From Candidatus Manganitrophaceae bacterium (GTDB taxonomy: Bacteria > Nitrospirota > Nitrospiria > SBBL01 > Manganitrophaceae), in assembly GCA_004297235.1 (NCBI GenBank), contig SCUR01000343.1, positions 1 through 7,070 on the forward strand: DNA of 7,070 nt, read 5' to 3'. The position numbers were made by a program, and so were the translations under genes. Each line of letters starts with the position of its first letter. The stretch's first letter is position 1. The notes under the pieces were generated by a model. That model made no database searches, had not been told where the DNA came from, and saw only the letters and a program-made list of their open reading frames with translations. Shown here piece by piece: positions 1 to 4,123 of the stretch.

Positions 1-2058
1 CGCGTGTCCCCGGACGATCCGAAGGGCATCGATCAGCGCCCGGAGAAAGAAATAGGCTTCGTACAATTCGGTCGCGGTCCGTTTGTCGACAATCTTCAAC
101 CGCCGGAGCTGATCCAAGGCCGTGACGGTATGCGGGGTTCTCAGCGCCGGATGCCGATGGCCGTGCAGGATCTGAAGATATTGGACGGCATACTCGATAT
201 CGAGGAGCCCGCCCGCGCTGTACTTCACATTGATTTTTCCCTTCGGAACCAGCTCGTTTCGTTGGCGCTCCCGCAGCGCCAGCGCGCCCTTCAGGTCCCA
301 GGGCGCGCCGCCGTAGACAAAATGATCCCGATGGGCCTCGACCTTCCGCCCCAGCGTCTCATCGTCGGCGACCCATCTCAGCTTGATCAGCGCTTGCCGC
401 TCGAAGGGGGCCGCCTCGCCGGCGGGGGAATAATAGGCGGTCAGCGGGGCCAGCGGGTTCACCAGGCCCCCCCCCTTTCCATGGGGGCGAAGCCGCGTGT
501 CGATATGAAAGATCCCCTCTTGCTTCGCCGTGATGAAACGGGTGATCTGCTGCGCCCACTTGTCGAAGAAAAATCGGTTGTCGATCGGCTCCGGGCCGTC
601 GGTCTGCCCCGGCCCCTCGTAAACGAAGAGAAGCTCGATGTCGGAGGCGTATCCGAGCTCCGCCCCCCCGAGCTTTCCCAATCCGAGAATCGCGTAGGAG
701 CAGGGGCGCCCGTTCTCCAAGCGGGGCGAGCCGTATTGCTTCGCCAGCTCGGCCCGGCAGAGGGCCGACGCCTCTTCGATGACGACCTCGGCCAGATCGG
801 TCAAGGCCTGAGAGAAATTCTCCAGCGTCCGGGGCGGCTCCAAAAGATGTTTCATATCGATCCGGAAGAGCTCTCGGTCTTTGTAGGCGTTCAAGCGCTC
901 CTTCCGCTCCTCGAAGCGCGACGCGCCGCGGAGCGCCCGGCGCAGCTCGCGGCGAAGCGTCTCTTTTCCGATCCGCAGTTTTTTCCCTTTGTACTGATCC
1001 AGAAGCGGGAGGAGGTTCTCAAACTGGATCCGGAGAAAATCCTCCCACAAAAAATCGGAGGCGCCGAAGAGGCGCGCCAGAAGGTGGAGCGTTTCCCGCT
1101 TTTTAAGAAAGGAGACCAGCGAGTGCGACTCCTTCTCTTCGATGATCTTGTCGAGCAATTGATCGAAGTGGGCGATCGCCTTCGTCGGGTCGGGGGATCG
1201 GACCAAAAAATGGGTGAATTGCTTGATCAGCGCGGCGGAGATCCGAAGCGCCTTCTTCTCCTTCTCGCCGAGGATCTTCCTTCCCCGGCGGTCGGAGATA
1301 GAGAAGCGGTCCTGGATCTCGTCGCCGACGTTCTTGATCCGGACCTGATGGATGTAGATGCCGCGCAGGGAGAGGGCGTTCGAGAAGGCATAGAGAAAGC
1401 CGGGGGTGTCCTTGCCGTGAATATCCATCAGGGTCCACCGCCCCGAGCTCCGATTGTCGAACCGGACCTTCAGCGGCTGCAGCAGGCCCCCTTCGGAGGC
1501 GATCGCCTTGGAGAGATAGGCGATGAGGCGCCGGTTCACCTGATCTCTCGCCTCATTGAACCGCCCCTGCTCCAGAAGGCGGACCAGTGAGACGAGCGCC
1601 TCTTCGAGGCGCTGTGGCCGGTCGGCATCAAACGTCTCCCCCTCCGCCAAGGAGGTTTGAAAGACATCGACGATCTTCCGCGGCGTGCGCTGCACCGGGT
1701 CCCCTCGCGGCGGCGCGCCGGCTTCATCTGAAAAGGTATGGATGTTTCCCGCCTCGATGTCGAAACCGAAGGAGGCGAGCAGGCCGCAAAGAATCGAAAA
1801 TTCCGAGAAGTAGTCGAAGGCGACCACCGTGATCTCGAAGCGCCGGCCCCCCTTTGGAATGATTTTCAAGGCGGCGGGGCGATCGCGATCCAGACGAGAA
1901 GCGATTCGAATATGATCGGCGACCTCGGAGGGGGAATAGAGGGAGAAGTAATCCCGGTCCATCCGGGAGAGAAACGCCTGGACCTCCTCCGCGGGAAGCG
2001 AACGCGACAGCAATTTTTTTTCAAGCTCTTTAACGGCCAAATCGATTCTCGTCCGCAT
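1..2058 (-). CDS. GlnE-family nucleotidyltransferase (AT-like module) with N-terminal GlnD-like ACT domains; partial, 3' end beyond the window
   Basis: Reading leftwards from an ATG at 2058-2056, the frame stays open for 686 codons to the window edge, so the C-terminus is missing. Residues 33-70 resemble the linker that precedes the ACT pair in GlnD (DRDYFSLYSPSEVADHIR). Residues 74-109 look like a degenerate ACT domain, and residues 207-256 are a clear ACT domain (D217-T-P-G-F, then G233-I-Y-I and D250-R-F). A helical stretch with LARLFGASDFL leads into a GlnE catalytic module: GLGKLGG from 459, SDIELLF with D473 and E475, RLRPHG from 522, and DIEYAVQYL from 620. The last motif and the AELGYASD stretch resemble the adenylyltransferase half of E. 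coli GlnE, which attaches AMP to glutamine synthetase. ACT domains commonly bind amino acids, and in GlnD they sense glutamine. The second catalytic acid is Glu where Asp is usual. A GAGG lies ten bases before the start. Family membership is secure; AT activity and glutamine sensing are inferred. It could instead be annotated as a GlnD-like or DUF294-type nucleotidyltransferase. Confidence 0.85.
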   Translation of the reverse strand, partial: MRTRIDLAVKELEKKLLSRSLPAEEVQAFLSRMDRDYFSLYSPSEVADHIRIASRLDRDRPAALKIIPKGGRRFEITVVAFDYFSEFSILCGLLASFGFDIEAGNIHTFSDEAGAPPRGDPVQRTPRKIVDVFQTSLAEGETFDADRPQRLEEALVSLVRLLEQGRFNEARDQVNRRLIAYLSKAIASEGGLLQPLKVRFDNRSSGRWTLMDIHGKDTPGFLYAFSNALSLRGIYIHQVRIKNVGDEIQDRFSISDRRGRKILGEKEKKALRISAALIKQFTHFLVRSPDPTKAIAHFDQLLDKIIEEKESHSLVSFLKKRETLHLLARLFGASDFLWEDFLRIQFENLLPLLDQYKGKKLRIGKETLRRELRRALRGASRFEERKERLNAYKDRELFRIDMKHLLEPPRTLENFSQALTDLAEVVIEEASALCRAELAKQYGSPRLENGRPCSYAILGLGKLGGAELGYASDIELLFVYEGPGQTDGPEPIDNRFFFDKWAQQITRFITAKQEGIFHIDTRLRPHGKGGGLVNPLAPLTAYYSPAGEAAPFERQALIKLRWVADDETLGRKVEAHRDHFVYGGAPWDLKGALALRERQRNELVPKGKINVKYSAGGLLDIEYAVQYLQILHGHRHPALRTPHTVTALDQLRRLKIVDKRTATELYEAYFFLRALIDALRIVRGHA

Positions 2059-2072
2059 CGTCAACCGGCCTC

Positions 2073-2101
2073 ATTATACAGGATCGGACCCACCCCATCA
2101 A
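2073..2101 (-). promoter_or_regulatory. Probable sigma-70 type promoter for the leftward ACT-GlnE gene
   Basis: On the minus strand a perfect TATAAT (2078-2073) lies 17 bases downstream of TTGATG (2101-2096), which matches the -35 consensus at four of six bases. Transcription would start near 2066, only about eight bases before the ATG at 2058, so the message would be almost leaderless and would lack the GAGG at 2071-2068 or barely include it. Either translation starts without a normal ribosome binding site, or a second promoter further upstream is used, or the true start codon lies slightly downstream. No experimental support is available. Confidence 0.5.
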
Positions 2102-2240
2102 ATCGGCGCCTCTGACTTCCGATGAAATCACCGGCAACGCGCCTGCGTGGCAGGGTCGCATTTGGTTCCTCCGTGATCCCCGCCGGGGCAGCGGGCCGAA
2201 TCGGGATCGTTTCCGCGGAGGAGACGACCTTCAAAATAAA
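2102..2240. other. Divergent intergenic region with a possible stem-loop
   Basis: No gene is supported between the two divergent promoters. The notable structure is a nested inverted repeat: TCCTCCG at 2167-2173 pairs with CGGAGGA at 2216-2222, and inside it GATCCC at 2175-2180 pairs with GGGATC at 2203-2208, with an asymmetric bulge between the two stems. The loop itself contains CCCCGCCGGGG, which can fold alone. A weaker GGCGC/GCGCC pair flanks the part near 2104-2142. The structure lies upstream of both predicted transcription starts, so a protein-binding site is as plausible as an RNA structure, and chance is possible in GC-rich DNA. Confidence 0.3.
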
Positions 2241-2269
2241 TTGCAGCGGAAGGGAAGGGGATGTATAAT
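2241..2269 (+). promoter_or_regulatory. Probable sigma-70 type promoter for the rightward glnE gene
   Basis: A perfect TATAAT at 2264-2269 is preceded after a 17-base spacer by TTGCAG at 2241-2246, which matches the -35 consensus at only three of six bases. The start of transcription would fall near 2276, giving a leader of about 30 bases before the GTG at 2308. The -10 box is directly preceded by TG, exactly as in the opposing promoter. The weak -35 suggests that an activator could assist, but no recognisable operator is seen. Confidence 0.5.
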
Positions 2270-2307
2270 TCGGCTCTGTGAACTGTTTTCCATGGCAATG
2301 AGATAAG

Positions 2308-4011
2308 GTGTCCTCTTTCGATCCAAAAAACGAGTCGACGGACCGGCGGAAGAAACCGCTCCCCTCCGCGAATGCGTCGGGGCCGGCCCCCACGAAACCT
2401 CCGTTGGAGCTGAAGGATCTTCTCCTCGCTCCCGAACTGAGCGGGGAAGCGGTCGCCGCGCTGTTAAGACCGTTCGGGTTCGAAGAGATCAAGAAGGCCG
2501 ATACCAACCTTCAGCTGATCGCCGAGGAGCCGCGGGCGCGGGCGCTCTTCGCCGAGGTCCTGGAAGATTTCCTCAACGCCCTCGGTCAAACCCCCGAGCC
2601 CGATCGGGGGCTCAACGACTTCGAGCGGTTCACCCGGGCCGCCTTCAGCAAGACCCAGCTCCTCTCCTATCTTCGCGATGATCCCGCCACCGTTTCCAGA
2701 GCCGCCGCCATCTTTGGAGGAAGTCCCTTCCTGTCCGAGATCTTCATCCGGACCCCGGAGTACTTCTACTGGGTTTTCGATCCGGCGGTGCTGAAGCAAC
2801 GGCGGACGAAACGGGAAATGGCGCGCGACTTCACACAGGCCGTGCGTCTTCTGAAGACCACCCCCGACCGGCTCGACCTCCTTCGCACCTTCAAACGAAA
2901 GGAGATCCTCCGAATCGGCGTTCGCGATCTGCTGCGGGAGGCGCCGGTGGAGGAGGTCTTGGCGGAGCTCTCCGATCTGGCCGACGTTCTGATCCAAAAG
3001 GCGTATGAAATCTGCGACCGCGCCTTGCGCGCCCGATATGGAACCCCCTCTTACCGGGATCGGGCGGGGAAGCGGGTCCGGATCGGCTTCACCATCATGG
3101 CGATGGGGAAGCTCGGCGGAGGGGAGCTCAACTTCAGCTCCGACGTCGATCTTCTCTACCTTTACGCCACGCGCGCCGGAAAAACGTCGGGCGTTCGAGG
3201 CGATCCCGACAGCCGGATCGCCAACGCCGATTACTTCCGGCGGCTGGCCCAGCAGGTAACCGCGGCGCTAAACACCGCGACCGGCCAGGGCTATGTCTAT
3301 CGTGTCGATTTAAGGCTTCGGCCCGAGGGAGAGAAGGGGCTGATCGTCCAGCCGCTCCAAGGCTATCGGCGCTACTACGCCACCCGCGGGGAGACCTGGG
3401 AGCGCCTCGCCCTTCTTAAAGCCTGGCCGGCGGGGGGGGATCGCGCTTTAGGAGAGCACTTTTTAAAGCGGGTGACTCCGTTTCTTTACAGCCGGCCGTT
3501 CGGTCCGGCGGGATTGCGCGAGGTCGCCGCATTAAAAAAAAGGATCGATGAGAAGATCGACCTCTCGCATCAAACGGCGAGCCACGTCAAGCTCGGCCGA
3601 GGGGGGATTCGCGAGATTGAATTTCTCGTTCAGACGTTGCAGGTTTACTTCGGGGCAACGCGCCCCGCGATCCGCGAGCGAAACACCCTGAAGGCGCTCG
3701 ATAAGCTGCTTCGGTCCCGCCTTCTCTCTGTGGAAGATCATCGCTGCCTCCGTGAGGCCTACCTCTTTTTGAGAGATGTGGAGAACAAGCTTCAGATCGT
3801 CCACGATGCACAGACCCACCTTGTTCCGACCGATCCGAGGGGCATTCGCGCCTGCGCCCTTCGGCTCGGGTACCGCGACGACGCGGCGTCTCTCGCAGGA
3901 GATCAATTCCTGCGGGACTACCGCGCTTGCACCGATCGGGTCCATCGTCTCTTCCGTCTTCTCTTCGAAACCCCTTCCCAATGGCCGACGCTGCAGAAGC
4001 GGCCTCGCTGA
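2308..4011 (+). CDS. glnE: Glutamine synthetase adenylyltransferase/adenylyl-removase family protein, single-module (AR-like)
   Basis: This complete 567-residue protein belongs to the GlnE family, which adjusts glutamine synthetase activity by adding AMP to it or removing AMP from it in response to PII protein and glutamine. Classical GlnE is about 950 residues with two catalytic halves; only one is present here. Residues 1-50 are probably disordered. Residues 100-250 form the helical lead-in, with FGGSPFLSEIFIRTPEY. The catalytic core follows: MGKLGGGELNFSSDVDLLY with D279 and D281 as the metal-binding pair, RLRPEG from 336, WERLAL from 364, and GRGGIREIEFLVQ from 430. The last helices carry AYLFLRDVENKLQ. 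The GGGELNFSSD, GGIREIEF and LFLRDVENKLQ stretches resemble the N-terminal adenylyl-removing half of E. coli GlnE. The start is GTG, because an in-frame stop lies just upstream (2299-2301) and no in-frame ATG occurs until well inside the conserved region; the ribosome binding site is weak (GAG, five bases away). Family assignment is firm; assignment of the removing activity is inferred. Confidence 0.9.
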   Translation: MSSFDPKNESTDRRKKPLPSANASGPAPTKPPLELKDLLLAPELSGEAVAALLRPFGFEEIKKADTNLQLIAEEPRARALFAEVLEDFLNALGQTPEPDRGLNDFERFTRAAFSKTQLLSYLRDDPATVSRAAAIFGGSPFLSEIFIRTPEYFYWVFDPAVLKQRRTKREMARDFTQAVRLLKTTPDRLDLLRTFKRKEILRIGVRDLLREAPVEEVLAELSDLADVLIQKAYEICDRALRARYGTPSYRDRAGKRVRIGFTIMAMGKLGGGELNFSSDVDLLYLYATRAGKTSGVRGDPDSRIANADYFRRLAQQVTAALNTATGQGYVYRVDLRLRPEGEKGLIVQPLQGYRRYYATRGETWERLALLKAWPAGGDRALGEHFLKRVTPFLYSRPFGPAGLREVAALKKRIDEKIDLSHQTASHVKLGRGGIREIEFLVQTLQVYFGATRPAIRERNTLKALDKLLRSRLLSVEDHRCLREAYLFLRDVENKLQIVHDAQTHLVPTDPRGIRACALRLGYRDDAASLAGDQFLRDYRACTDRVHRLFRLLFETPSQWPTLQKRPR

Positions 4012-4038
4012 TCCGCGCTCTGCGCCCCTTTTCAATTG

Positions 4039-4076
4039 ACGTTGGATAGAGGCTATGATAGCCTTTTAACGTTTTT
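4039..4076 (+). terminator. Probable intrinsic terminator after glnE
   Basis: Starting 27 bases after the glnE stop codon, an inner stem AGGCTA (4050-4055) and TAGCCT (4059-4064) closes a three-base TGA loop and runs into TTT. An outer stem ACGTT (4039-4043) with AACGT (4068-4072) encloses it and is followed by TTTT. Both steps have the hairpin-plus-T-run form of a rho-independent terminator, although the stems are short and not GC-rich. It would separate glnE from the downstream repeat-protein gene. Confidence 0.55.
4054..4059 (+). promoter_or_regulatory. Candidate -10 box for the repeat-protein gene
   Basis: TATGAT at 4054-4059 matches the -10 consensus at five of six bases. The best -35 by sequence, TTGACG at 4036-4041, is only 12 bases away, which is too close for a standard sigma-70 promoter; TTCAAT at 4031-4036 has the right 17-base gap but matches poorly. 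The box also falls inside the terminator hairpin. The 112-base gap must hold any private promoter for the next gene, so this is listed as a weak candidate. Confidence 0.2.
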
Positions 4077-4110
4077 CAGCCATCGAGGATCCTCTTGTTT
4101 CATAAAAAGA

Positions 4111-4115
4111 AAGGG
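4111..4115 (+). promoter_or_regulatory. Ribosome binding site of the repeat-protein gene
   Basis: AAGGG lies eight bases before the ATG at 4124, a normal Shine-Dalgarno spacing. It supports this start, as does the in-frame stop at 4103-4105, which leaves no earlier in-frame start codon, and the signal peptide that begins directly at this methionine. Confidence 0.6.
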
Positions 4116-4123
4116 CTTCTTCA

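Noticed and set aside
4..1590. Plus-strand open frame of 528 codons
   Set aside because: It lies opposite the leftward GlnE-family gene, which has conserved catalytic and ACT motifs. The plus-strand translation shows no family motifs and is rich in R, L, P and G, as expected of a reverse-complement shadow in GC-rich DNA.
2084..2240. tRNA or small RNA gene in the intergenic region
   Set aside because: No T-loop GGTTCGAATCC-like sequence or cloverleaf pairing was found, and the stem-loop present lacks a T-run terminator.
2141..2246. Possible sigma-54 (nitrogen-type) promoter from TGGCAG near 2150 or TTGCA at 2241
   Set aside because: Neither site has the required GG and GC elements ten bases apart, so the match to the -24/-12 pattern fails.
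2292..2306. Four-codon upstream reading frame (MAMR) ending one base before the glnE GTG
   Set aside because: Its position could suggest translational coupling, but it has no ribosome binding site and is too short to distinguish from chance.
2061..2507. Minus-strand frame of 148 codons spanning the divergent intergenic region
   Set aside because: It overlaps the start of glnE and the predicted promoters, has no recognisable domain, and its composition fits a shadow frame running on through unconstrained DNA.
2464..2997. Minus-strand frame of 177 codons inside glnE
   Set aside because: It lies fully opposite a well-supported conserved gene and shows no domain of its own.
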